Origin: 2-01-FULL-45-10 sp964433975 | Lineage (GTDB): Bacteria; Omnitrophota; Gorgyraeia; 2-01-FULL-45-10 | Reading direction: 5' to 3' | Assembly: GCA_964433975.1 (NCBI GenBank) | Contig: CAYSSS010000047.1 | Location: 1-11,642, forward strand | Length of the DNA stretch: 11,642 bases | Shown here: positions 1-10,200 of the stretch, one piece after another | How the letters are laid out: each line of letters opens with the position of its first letter | How positions within the stretch are numbered: the first letter of the stretch is position 1 | Translations under genes and position numbers: made by a program | The notes under the pieces: generated by a model | Database searches by the model: none | Told to the model about the DNA's origin: nothing | What the model saw: only the letters and a program-made list of their open reading frames with translations

Positions 1-156
1 GGTTTTGGCAAACTTCCCTCTGATACCGGACAGTGTACCTATATACTCTAATACTACGGGATCAGCGGCATCTGATGTGATTATCGATTCCTTTGCGGTG
101 TTAAGCTCGGCCTCTACAAGAGCTTTTAGGATGTTATGTTCTTTTTCGGTAAGCAT
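1..156 (-). CDS. N-terminal part of a small hypothetical protein (runs off the left edge)
   Basis: An open frame starts with ATG at 154-156, ten bases after the stop of the preceding two-helix membrane gene, and remains open through position 1, giving 52 residues. It begins MLTEKEHNILKALVEAELNT and continues with a helical, Glu/Lys/Ala-rich stretch, then ADPVVLEYIGTLSGIRGKFA. It is soluble-looking, with no signal peptide or membrane helix. No clear Shine-Dalgarno precedes the ATG, and in-frame ATT codons upstream are poor alternatives. The gene continues the same operon order and strand. The C-terminus is missing and I do not recognise the family. The overlapping plus-strand open frame at 5-241 spans this gene and the end of its neighbour and has a less natural composition, so I prefer this reading. 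Confidence 0.6.
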   Translation of the reverse strand, partial: MLTEKEHNILKALVEAELNTAKESIITSDAADPVVLEYIGTLSGIRGKFAKT

Positions 157-166
157 AAAAGGGATG

Positions 167-385
167 CTAATTTTTCTTGCCAAACCACTTATTGAACTTG
201 TTTGCAAAAACAATAAGTATTATGCCCGCAGCAGGAATTGACCAAGCAGTAATAAGTGAAGGTAGATTGCGGATAATGCCACCTTGCAAGTTTGAGGTCA
301 TAAATAATACAACAAAGAACCCTACAAAAAGCATAAATATACCGCCTAAAAAAATAATAACACGTAAGAAAGTATCCACTTTCAC
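167..385 (-). CDS. Small two-helix membrane protein, unknown function
   Basis: 72 residues if started at the GTG at 383-385. The in-frame GTG at 377-379 (70 residues, MDTFLRVIIF...) is better placed, since the GGAG at 388-391 is only two bases from the first GTG but eight from the second. Two hydrophobic helices (about residues 8-30 and 46-62) flank a short loop with GGIIRNLPSL, and the protein ends in a basic tail (FNKWFGKKN). The stop is TAG at 167-169. The gene begins 7-13 bases after the previous stop, so it belongs to the same operon. It shares helix-loop-helix topology, an IRN loop motif, a Trp before or at the second helix and a Lys-rich end with the gene before it. No known family was recognised. 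A membrane accessory or immunity-type role is only a guess. Confidence 0.75.
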   Translation of the reverse strand: MKVDTFLRVIIFLGGIFMLFVGFFVVLFMTSNLQGGIIRNLPSLITAWSIPAAGIILIVFANKFNKWFGKKN

Positions 386-387
386 AT

Positions 388-391
388 CTCC
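388..391 (-). promoter_or_regulatory. GGAG ribosome-binding site for the 167-385 gene
   Basis: GGAG overlaps the region just after the stop at 393-395. It is eight bases from the GTG at 377-379 but only two from the GTG at 383-385, so it argues for the later start. Confidence 0.55.
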
Positions 392-392
392 A

Positions 393-632
393 TTATTTCT
401 TTTCTATAGCTCTCGCTATAAAAATTATCCCGATTATTCCGCTTGCAATAGCAGATAGCATCAATAAAGCCCATTTAGGATTGACGCCATTCCGAATCTG
501 AAACATAGAAATAGGAGGATTAAAATAAGAATTTGCAAAGAAAACAAATCCGCAGGCAAATAGAAGTAGTATGCCAATTGCAATAAACATTATTTTCTTC
601 ATACTTGCGTATGTTGTGCCCCTTTTTGACAC
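393..632 (-). CDS. Small two-helix membrane protein, unknown function
   Basis: 79 residues from the GTG at 630-632, which directly follows the TAG of the TPR gene, or 69 residues from the ATG at 600-602 (MKKIMFIAIG...). Neither start has a well-placed Shine-Dalgarno: AAGGGG at 619-624 is 16 bases from the ATG, and the GTG would rely on termination-reinitiation. The ATG gives the more usual short Lys-rich N-terminus. Either way there are two transmembrane helices (roughly residues 14-32 and 54-74 in the long form), joined by a loop containing IRNGVNPKW, and a short AIEKK tail. The Cys in LLLFACG is inside the first helix and is a poor lipobox. No family was recognised. Layout resembles the next gene, and it may be a distant duplicate. 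Confidence 0.75.
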   Translation of the reverse strand: MSKRGTTYASMKKIMFIAIGILLLFACGFVFFANSYFNPPISMFQIRNGVNPKWALLMLSAIASGIIGIIFIARAIEKK

Positions 633-1241
633 CTATTTTTTATTCTTGAGACTCAATATATAATCTTTAGCTGCCTTCAGGTCATTCAATCGGTCAATGT
701 AATCCTCGCGACCACCTACTGGTCTATTGGGTAACTTCGCATCTGCCTCAAGTGCTTTCTGTGCGTGCTCTATTGCGAGGTCATATTCGCCTTTCAAGAC
801 GTAATCAAGATAAATTGCCCTTTCGACAACTGATTCTTTCGCCCAGTCGTTTATATAATTATCACATATAATGCTAATCTGTTTTAATGCTTTCTCGTAA
901 TCTCTACTTTTCTCATAAGCATCTGCCATTGCAAACAAAACAACTCCTCTTGCTCCTCGCATTTTCGCTAAAGAAAATGCTGTTTCATACTCCTTAATGG
1001 CATCTTTTATTTTCCCTTGCTTTGCTAACTCGTGACCTTTATCTAAATAACTTTTATAATTAAATGCTTCCGTAAGCTCTTTTTGGAACACAGTAGCACC
1101 ATCTTTTGGAAATCCTACCATGACAACTGCTGTTGATTTATCCTTTTTTACTCCCTTTTGATTTATGCTTATCCCAATGACAATTAAAAAAATTATAATA
1201 ATCATTATAACTATTTTTATCACAAGGCTTTTAGTTTTCAT
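633..1241 (-). CDS. Membrane-anchored TPR-repeat protein
   Basis: 202 residues. A Lys-bearing N-terminus precedes one strongly hydrophobic helix (about residues 6-26, rich in Ile/Val) with no lipobox Cys, so it is an uncleaved anchor with the body probably outside the cytoplasmic membrane. Three helix-turn-helix units resembling tetratricopeptide repeats follow at about residues 63-95, 98-131 and 138-168; the first and third carry the A-x-x-x-Y/H...A pattern of TPR helices. The last 25 residues (GREDYIDRLNDLKAAKDYIL) form a charged helix. The ATG at 1239-1241 lies inside the end of the giant gene (11-base overlap) and has an AAGGTG Shine-Dalgarno six bases from its GG core, which implies translational coupling. 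TPR domains bind other proteins, so it may hold or neutralise the product of the gene before it. That role is inference; it could equally be a general scaffold. Confidence 0.9.
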   Translation of the reverse strand: MKTKSLVIKIVIMIIIIFLIVIGISINQKGVKKDKSTAVVMVGFPKDGATVFQKELTEAFNYKSYLDKGHELAKQGKIKDAIKEYETAFSLAKMRGARGVVLFAMADAYEKSRDYEKALKQISIICDNYINDWAKESVVERAIYLDYVLKGEYDLAIEHAQKALEADAKLPNRPVGGREDYIDRLNDLKAAKDYILSLKNKK

Positions 1242-4200
1242 AGGACACCTTACCTAAATCAACACAATACATCTTTAAACCAGGGTCGTAGGTTATTCCT
1301 TCAGCAGTATTTAAAAAGTTTTCGAGTTCTATTTGATTATTAGCAAGTGCTGTGGTATAGGCTGAAAATCTTGCTACCTTCGTAGCTGTAGGGTCATTGA
1401 AATTTTGTTTAGCAAAATCCGTGTGGCCGACCCCAATCAATGCTATTTTATAAACATTCAACGGTTGGGGATTGTTATTAAAATCTTTATTTATAGACCC
1501 TACCCCAGCCAATAGGTCATTCATTCCTGTAATCATTATAACATTATTTACATGCGAGTTAGTAATTTTTCTACCGCTTGCTATTGGTGTGTCCATCAAT
1601 ACGATTGATTTCACATCCCAGCTTGGATTTTCGTTTACCGCCTGAATGAATGGGTCTCCGCTACCACTATAAGCAACGCCAATTATGTTGGACGGGATTT
1701 GCCCATTAAACTGCGACTGCATACCACTTATTACATCATTTGTTAAATAATGAGAACCAAGATACGCATTTGCAATCCAATTTACTACATCTTCCATTGA
1801 AGCATCTATGGTTAAGAAACCACTATGCGGAAACATGGCTACACTTTTAACAGTCGCACCACTTGGGTCTGCCCACGCTAATTGTTGTGCAAAACTCGTC
1901 ATATAAGCCGGAGCTACTCCATCAGGACACGTATTACCTATTCCATTAAAAATAACATATGTTATTTGCTGTTTCTGTTCAGGAGTAAAATTAAAGCTTG
2001 CTATGTCACTTGATGATAAAGATAAGTTGTTAAACAATAACTCCATTACCTCAGGGTCGCTGAAATCTACATCAAACAACGATGTATTATTTGTGCTATC
2101 AAGCTCTTGATAGTGCTTCAGCAAGGTATCATCAAATGAATAAGTCTTTCCGTTGAATAGAGTGTTAATCTTTGCATCTACATATTCGCCATACGAATCA
2201 TAGATATTGTAATGACCATTTTCCGTGGGCTCAATAACAAGAAGCGTATTACCCTGCGAATCTTTAATCTCCGCATAGGTTTGTAGCCCGTCCTCTATCC
2301 TTTGGAATTGGGTATCAGAATTAAAGATAGAGTATAGGTCTGCGTCTGTATAACCGAGCTTGCCATAAGGGTCTACACCTAACTCCCCCCATCCAAGATA
2401 TGTGCCATCGCCTCTTGAGTCTTCTTTGCCTACAACATCATAGTAGACTATCTCACCGTTCTGTTTCTGCTCAAAGAACACAGTAGTTATAGTATTCCCT
2501 TGAGCATCCTTTACCACCACCGTTTTGACCTGCGTTCCATCCTGCAGAGTTCGTGTCCCATACTGTCCTGTATTGAGTTTCTCGGCAAAGTAGCCACCTA
2601 ATGAATAACCAGCACCTATTATCTGATTCACCGCCACCGCATTGAAGAAACCTGCCCCATAACTATTTAGAGCATCAGCCAGACCTCTCTGTTGAACAAT
2701 ATTTGAGAAGTCCAATATCTGCGATATATACGCTGCCTGTTGCCAGGTATTTGAAGGGTCACCAGAGCCGAGGAAGGTCAAGGCATTATCCGTGTAGGTC
2801 TTGAATAAAGCCCCAAACACATCCTTACTACCGCTTGTAGCAGCCTGAATACCCGCATTGATAGCTCCAGATATAGCCGAGAAGCCTATATTTGCCAAAA
2901 GCGGACTTATGCCAAGTTCTTCAGTAGCAAAGTTAAGCCCTATATTCGTCACCCCCTGCAACAGTCCCTGTGTCACACTACCCCAGATAACATCTGGCAT
3001 AAAGTCGTGGGTCAGACCCGCATCTAAGGTGCTTCTAATGCCCACTCCTGCGAGGTAGGAGATGCGCGGATCGACGCCGAGGAGTTCACCGGCTTTGGTG
3101 ATGCCGTAGTAAGCAAATTCGCTCGTAACGCTCGGCAGGATCTGTTTCCCTATTGACGCACTGAAGCCTTCGAGATTGAATTGGCCGGTTGTGGGCGAGA
3201 TATTATTTCCGACTGCACCGATAATAGAACCGGCGGTTAAGGATATGACATTCGAAAGCATCGGATCGATGCCTAAGCGAGGGGCGAGTTCGCTTACGCC
3301 CTGTATCGCCAGGCCTTGCAGACCTCCTGTAACAAATGAAAATGCCGACAGTCCACTGTTAAATAGACCTGACACGCCACCTGTAACAAAGGAACTCAAT
3401 AAGCCTGATATCGTAGAATTTACTCCGAGCGCCTCGAGGCCCTTAGATATTCCTATGGATAACGCCGTAGTTACGATAGTCTTACCTATCGCTATACCTA
3501 TGCCTGCAATATTGAATCCGGTTGATGAAATCACGCCGCCCAAGCCGAAGGTGTTGCCAAGGAATGAGCCGATGCCGCCAAGCCAGCCACCTATAGGGCC
3601 CAGAGCGCTTAAGAGGCTTGAGCCGACAAAACTAATTCCACTAAAAATTTGAGAGGCAAAGCCGATCATTACGCCAGCGACATTAGTAATAAACGTAGCT
3701 ACGCCTGCAATTATAGGAGCGATTATGGCAGATAGGCTGGCAACAATAGCGGTTATCGCTCCGACACCAGCGGTAGCGGCAGCCGCTATTCCCCCGCAAA
3801 ACCAGGCAAGCGCCAAAAATAACCATTCCAGGCAGCTGCCCTTTATGCGCTGGGCGGCTTCTGCAGATATGGTTTTTGCCAATAATGTTTCGGGAAGCGC
3901 TCCCTTCAGGGATGTTTTTTGAGCTATGGCGTATCCGGTCCAACCTTTTTCGAAATCTTCCCTTGAAGAGGTCCATGTGTAACCATTCTTACCGCGATTA
4001 TGCTCTATATAGCTTATCGTGCCATCCGCCGCAATATTAGTGACTACAACATAGTGGTTATTCTTTAAATGAGCAATCACCTGGCCGCTCGAATTAAAGG
4101 CTTGCGTTAGTTCGTCATAGTTTAACCTCGTATTATTTAAGGTAAGGCCATATATGGAGGCAGCCTTGGAGAGCGAATACATCGATAACTCCAGAAGTTT

Positions 4201-7200
4201 ATTCTCGCTTAAGGCATTTAGGGAGCCGGTAAATATATCTATAAGAATTGTTTTGAGCGCAAGGTCCTCAAGATTATACGTAATACCGTTACTAGTAAGA
4301 ATCGTTCCAACCGATACAAACGCCGAACGGCCGAAGTGGATATTCTGTTTTTCGAGAAGGGAAAGAATCGCATCTATATCTTCCGCATTCAGCCTGACGG
4401 CCTCGGAGTCGGAAAGGCCAAGCGTCCCTAGAAGCGTTCCTTTCCCCGCCTCATCTAAAGAAATGTAATCATATAAGGTATTGCTTATTCTGTTTTTGAG
4501 GCCGACAACAAATGCTTCCTGCTCTGCCCTCTCCTGCGAATTCAACAACGCGTTCTTTAAAATGCCGGCGTCTATCTTTGAATTATAATTTACTGTATCG
4601 AGCCAGCTCTGAGTCTCCGTATCGTCCGGATCACGGCCGAGGATCGAGCGATAATATTCCAATATTACCGGCGTTGCTTCTTCCGCTATGATCTGAGACT
4701 GAAATTTACTTTCCTGTCTTGCTACTTCGGCTAAGGCCGTCTCCTCATCCTGATTTAATTGCTGCATCGCCGCAGCTACCTGGCTGTCGAGCTGGGCATA
4801 CGCGTTTGCTTCCTCATTATTTAACTGCCTTTCCTGCTCATTCAGCTGATTAATCGCATCGCGGACGCCGGGCACCTCGACAGTTTCTCTATAAGTCTCC
4901 CACCAGCCAAAGATCCACCATCCGACCCATCTGGACTTTGTCACCTCCTGATACATCTGTGATTGCAGGCTGGAGCGCTGCGAAATTATCTGGTCCCGAA
5001 TAACCTGTACCTGGTCACGAACCTGTGTAACGGCAAGTCCCTTTTGCTCAGCAAGGCTTCTTAAGTAATTTGCCCGTTCAGCCGCAATCTGTTGACGGGC
5101 TGTAGAGATCTGCGCATCTAGAGAAGCGCGCGCGGATGGCAGATTGACGGACATAAGGTTCCCGCTGTCATCGTAAGAATACTCTGCTATCAGTTCTATA
5201 TGTTCGTCGCCGTATTTTTGATGAACGGATTCTATTTTCCCATCAATCAAATATATAAATTTATTATCTTTACTTATCTGGAGTGCAACATCATGGCCGA
5301 GATCGTCTTTAAAGCTTTTAACTTGTATAATTGTATCGTCGGGCAAGAAGCGGTTTTCTATTTCAGGCAACATAGCGCTAAACTGAGCTGAGTCGATCGC
5401 TAAATTTTCTATCTGAGGGACTATCGGTAGTGATGGCGGAGTAAGCTTGAGGAATTCCTTAAATATCAGATCGGCAGGCGGCGCGGTAGCGTCGAAAGTC
5501 TTATTGTACAGATAGCTTAACTTAACAGCGTAATCGCCATTAAAATTTATTGACGGCGCATTCATCGTATCTGTCGTTTTAAGAATGGCCTGATATTGAA
5601 TATATTTATTTACGGGCGAGCTCGCCTTGTAACCGTAATTATCTTTGACAGATTCTATCCAATCGCTCCAGGAGCCATCATTGACATCCGCAGACACGCC
5701 TGTCCGTGTCATAAAGATAATATCCGCTCCAGCGGGAATCTCGACATTCGCAAAAATATACCCGTATTCAGTCGCGACTACTGCCATGGGCTGTGAAATA
5801 AGCTCCCCTTGTGATTGGTATGGCATCTGATGCATATAAGGTGTGGGCGTAGGCATGTTACCGGTAAATGTGCCATAATCTATACGGATACGCCCATCGC
5901 CGCCCATACCGCTACCGCTGCCGCCGATCGCAGAAACAGCTCCTCCTATATTAACGTCCCTACCTTCAATCCACACCGTGCCGCCTGATCCGCCACCTGC
6001 ACCACTTGAGCCATTACCGCCATTTGATGAGACAGCTCCCTTTATAACTATATTGTTAGCGGTTAATTTTACTATTCCGCCTCCACTGCCACCGGCAGAT
6101 CCTTGATAACTGGCACCACCGGCCGACCCCATATACATGGTAGACAAAGCCGGGTCTCCATAAACGCTACCCGCAGAAGCAGTGTTGACAATAATTGCGC
6201 TACCGCCAGTTGTAGGCAATCTACCTCCGCCAGATCCACTTCCACCGCTAGTTCCGTAGCTTCCCCCTGCACCAGTTGCGGACAAGCTCCAATAAGTAAA
6301 TCTAGCATATCCTCCTCCACCGCCGCCGCCATAGTTTGCAGAAGACGAACCGCTAGGGCTTCCATTAAACGACTCTCCTTGCATGGCACGTGATACGTAA
6401 TAATAGTTGTTACTTGCCAATGTGGTGGTACCGGATATGCCTCTATATCCCATTGCATCTACTACTATAAAACCATCTATAACAGCTGACCCTAAACACT
6501 TTATTTGTAAATTCCCGCCCGAGCTTCCATTCCATGGCGAAACTGTAAGAGTCGCCCCTGCCGCAACATAAATACTCTTATAATTTTTCGTACCATCTAT
6601 TGTAACCGTCTGCCCCGCCTCAACTCGGAGATCTCCATCAGAACCATCCCCATAGTCGACATTGGCATCTCTATCTAGAGTAATTTTTGTATTTAAATAG
6701 TCAGTGTCAACTTTGGTTTTTAAAAAATCATCCATATCCCCGATGTTTTGCTTAATAGTATCGGGAGAATATACGGAGCTGATGTTACCAGTATAGGTAA
6801 AATCATATTCTCTGGCATTTTGGTTAATAACCTTAATCAGTCTATCTGAGGCGTCATAATAATAATAATTATCATCACTATCTATTATTTCTACAAACGC
6901 TCCATCCTTATCATATCTGTACTTCAGCTCATCATTTGTGGCTATAATATATTCAACCTGGTCCGAATCGGAATATTCGTAACTATATTGGGTAATTTTA
7001 CCCATCGGATCTGTTACTGATACTATAAGACCACCGATGTTATAATCTATTACCGTACCATCGCCCTTGACCTCCCTCATAATATACTCGTCTTCAATAA
7101 AATACTTTACACCGTCTTTCAAAACGGAATATGCGGAAACCTCTCCGCTATCGGATACGATATCGCTCAAAATTACGCCATCCGGCCTGATAACGGATAC

Positions 7201-10200
7201 TAAAATGCCCTTATCGTAATTCGCTACCGAGCCGGATTCGTCTCTTGCCTTAATAAGCCCCTGGCTAGTTTCTTCCCTGTTATCCTGACCCATAATATAG
7301 GTATAGGCGTAAGTCATCCCGCCTTCCTCAAGATAAGTAATCTTATCATTCTTATCGTAGGTTCTTTTAATCCCGTCCATATCTTCGATGATCTTATTAT
7401 CACCGTGGTATGTATAGACGTATTGATTTACGGCCTTTCCCAGATAGGTGAGGGTTGATTTGGATATCCTGCCATCGGAATTATATTCATAAGACGTGAT
7501 AAGATTATTTTTATCGGTTATCGATGTCAGCACTTCATCTTTATATCGTTTAAGATCGCCTGTTTTGACATCCTTAATAACTGTAATCTCTTTGCCGCCG
7601 GGTCCGAATTCATATGTATATTCGTATACCGGCTCGTTCCCCTTATATACATTACGGATGCGGCCGTATTTATATTCTGACACGGTGGGAATAGGGTCTT
7701 CGAATGTAGGTAATACTTCGGTCTTGACAATATTATTGCTCTCATCATAAGTAGTAACAATCTTTCCGTCATTGGCAATCGTCGTAATAACTTTACCGGA
7801 AGAATCTTTTATATACCTGTAATTTATTATATTGCCGTCTTCATCCTCAGCTTGGGTATACGAAATTCCGCCCTCCTCTATCCTTGTGTAAGAATATAGC
7901 CTGCCCTTGCTATCTATGGAGCTTGTGATATTACCTTCGGCGTCATAATATAGTTTCCCGCCGTCCGGCTGATCTATTTCGCGCACGACGCCGCCGTCAT
8001 ATACGGCTTTCACGCCATCGGGCTTGGTTACCACAGCGCTGATCATATTATTATTCGCGTCGAAAAGAGCGTTTTCAATTATCGTGCCGTCCTCTTTTTG
8101 GACACGCGACACCCGGCCATTATTGAACGTGGCGGATATGCCGTTAGCCGTTACGGATGAAAGATTGCCGTATTCATCATAGATCCTTTTTATCCCATCG
8201 CGGTCTATGATCAGCTCATTCTTATTATTTAACAATATATCGTTTGGCAAGCCTTCGGTATAATTCTGGGTGGTACCATCTATGCTATGCACCGTTTTAA
8301 TCCGTCTTTCGGCATCGTATAGCACGCTGATAATATCTAATTTTTTATCAGCATTCGCCAATATATTATCCTGGGAAGGAAACGACGAAGAGATCGAAAA
8401 CAATATATTAAGCGATGAAAATAACACATCGGTTTCATTCTTTGCCACAATTTCATCAGCTTGAGCATTATTAAGTGCTGCCAAGGCCTGGTTGTATGCA
8501 GATTGAGATGACAAGTATGCCGCATATGCTAAATTATATGCGGCCTGCTTCGTATTTTTATTAGTTTGGGCGCTTGTAAGAGCCTGTATGGCTGACTGTA
8601 ACGCAGTGTCGGCCTGATTCTTGGTGTTAGTCTTGGTTGTAAGGCTGGTATTTGCTGTGTTAAAAACTGCTTCTTTTGTCTGTCTATCCTGTACTGCACT
8701 GTTATAGGAGGTCTGTTTTGCGTTAAGATCTGTCTGGGCGGTATTGTATGCGGTTTGAGAGGTCTGTTCATCCGTAAGAGCCTGAGTTAAGCTCTGCTGG
8801 GCTTGGGCCAGGCTTGTCTGATCGGTCTGTATCTTGGTATTGAGATCAGTTACTGTGGTCTGTAAGGCCTGCCTTGCGGCTATCCTGGTATTAAGCGTAG
8901 CCTGTTTTGCATTGAATGTGGTTTGAGCGGTTGTAAGCGCCTGACTTGCTGTGGTCTCCAGTGTCTTGGCATTGTTCAGGGCGGTATTGGCCGAGTTATA
9001 GGTTGCTTTGGCAATAGTATAAGCGTTATAAGAAGTATCGTACACGGTTTGCTTTGCGTCTTTTGTCGTTTGAGCGCTATTGAGATTCTGAATAGCTGTA
9101 TTAAGATTCGTTTGGGCTGTATCTTTCGCTGCTTGGGCGCTTGATAAGGCTTGAATAGCGGTCTGTAAATCGGTATTTGCCTGGTTTTTCGCTGTAGTCT
9201 TCGCAGTAAGGTCTGTGTTTGCTGCACTAAGTGCGGCTTCTTTTGCCTGTCTATCCTTTACAGCAGTATTACACGCGGTCTGTTTAGAGGTGACGTCCGC
9301 CTGAGCGTTGTTATAGTCTGTTTGAGCGGTCTCTTCTTCTTTTAACGCGGCATTAAGATTATGTTGAGGCTGGGATAGACTTGCCTGGTCTTGTTGCAAC
9401 TCATTATTTAGGCTCGCGACTGTAGCCTGTATGGCTTGTCGAGCCGCTATTTTGTTGTTCAGGGTAGTTTGTTTTGTAGCCAGCGTAGCTTGAGCGGCTG
9501 TGAGATTCTGTTGAGTTTGTGATTCTATCGTTTTGGCATTATTTAACGCTGTACTCGCCGCATTATAAGCAGCCTGGGCTGTATTTACATTATTAATAGC
9601 GTCGTTTAGATTTCTCACAAGCTGATTCCTAGTCAGAATTTGCAAGTATTCAGAAGAGCCTGATGTTATGGTTCTAGTTTTGGGAATATAATTAATATAC
9701 TCATTGCTTATTGTAGCTTGGCCTGAATAAACAGAGAAATATGGCCTGACAGCAGCCCAATCCGTCACTTTATAGGTATATGAAGGGTTTGTCGGCCTTT
9801 GTGTAGAACTTTCCCATAAGTATATATTTATGCTGGTGGAAGTTACCTCAAATTCGACGTTATAATTTGTATCAACTTTCGCTTTAGAGATTAAGGTTTT
9901 AGAAGTGCGGGTGTTGGTTCCGGACACTGTCTGAACATATATCTTTCCGCTTTGGATAACGATCCCTACGCGACGATACTCGCTAGATGAGGTATATCCA
10001 TCTACGGCCGCGATAAATTTGCCGGAAGTAGACGTGGTCTGGAAAGTAGATTTTACAGTCAGATTATCCGCGCGCTGAAAAGTTTGATTAGAATTGAACG
10101 TGGCGTTATAGTTGGAACCGGTACCTTTTAAGGTCGCTATTCCATTATTTATAGTTACGAGTGAGTCTGCCGGTTTATACCATAACCCTGTAGTCGAGAA

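Noticed and set aside
5..241. Plus-strand 78-codon open frame at the left edge
   Set aside because: It lies opposite two minus-strand genes that fit the operon in spacing and composition, and it has no ribosome-binding site.
393..632. Lipoprotein lipobox around LLLFAC
   Set aside because: Phe at the -2 position and hydrophobic residues continuing well past the Cys make it a membrane helix and not a cleaved lipoprotein signal.
600..660. Terminator or promoter between the small genes
   Set aside because: Gaps are at most about 30 bases, with no GC-rich hairpin plus T-run and no -35/-10 pair that I could support.
3176..3652. 158-codon plus-strand open frame
   Set aside because: It lies opposite the hydrophobic region of the giant gene, is Pro-rich with no recognisable domain, and results from Gly/Ala codons read backwards.
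6072..6458. Overlapping open frames on both strands in the Gly-rich region
   Set aside because: They are shadows of GGN codon runs in the giant gene; the continuous main frame explains the region.
8976..9227. Minus-strand open frame, also found at 11328-11618 with nearly the same translation
   Set aside because: Both are out-of-frame readings of the duplicated coiled-coil DNA. Their similarity only reflects the 2,352-base repeat, and their Arg/Pro/Gln-rich product is not protein-like.
8455..9609. CRISPR array or tandem DNA repeat element
   Set aside because: The repeats are in-frame, degenerate 63-base coding units without spacers, fully explained by coiled-coil protein.
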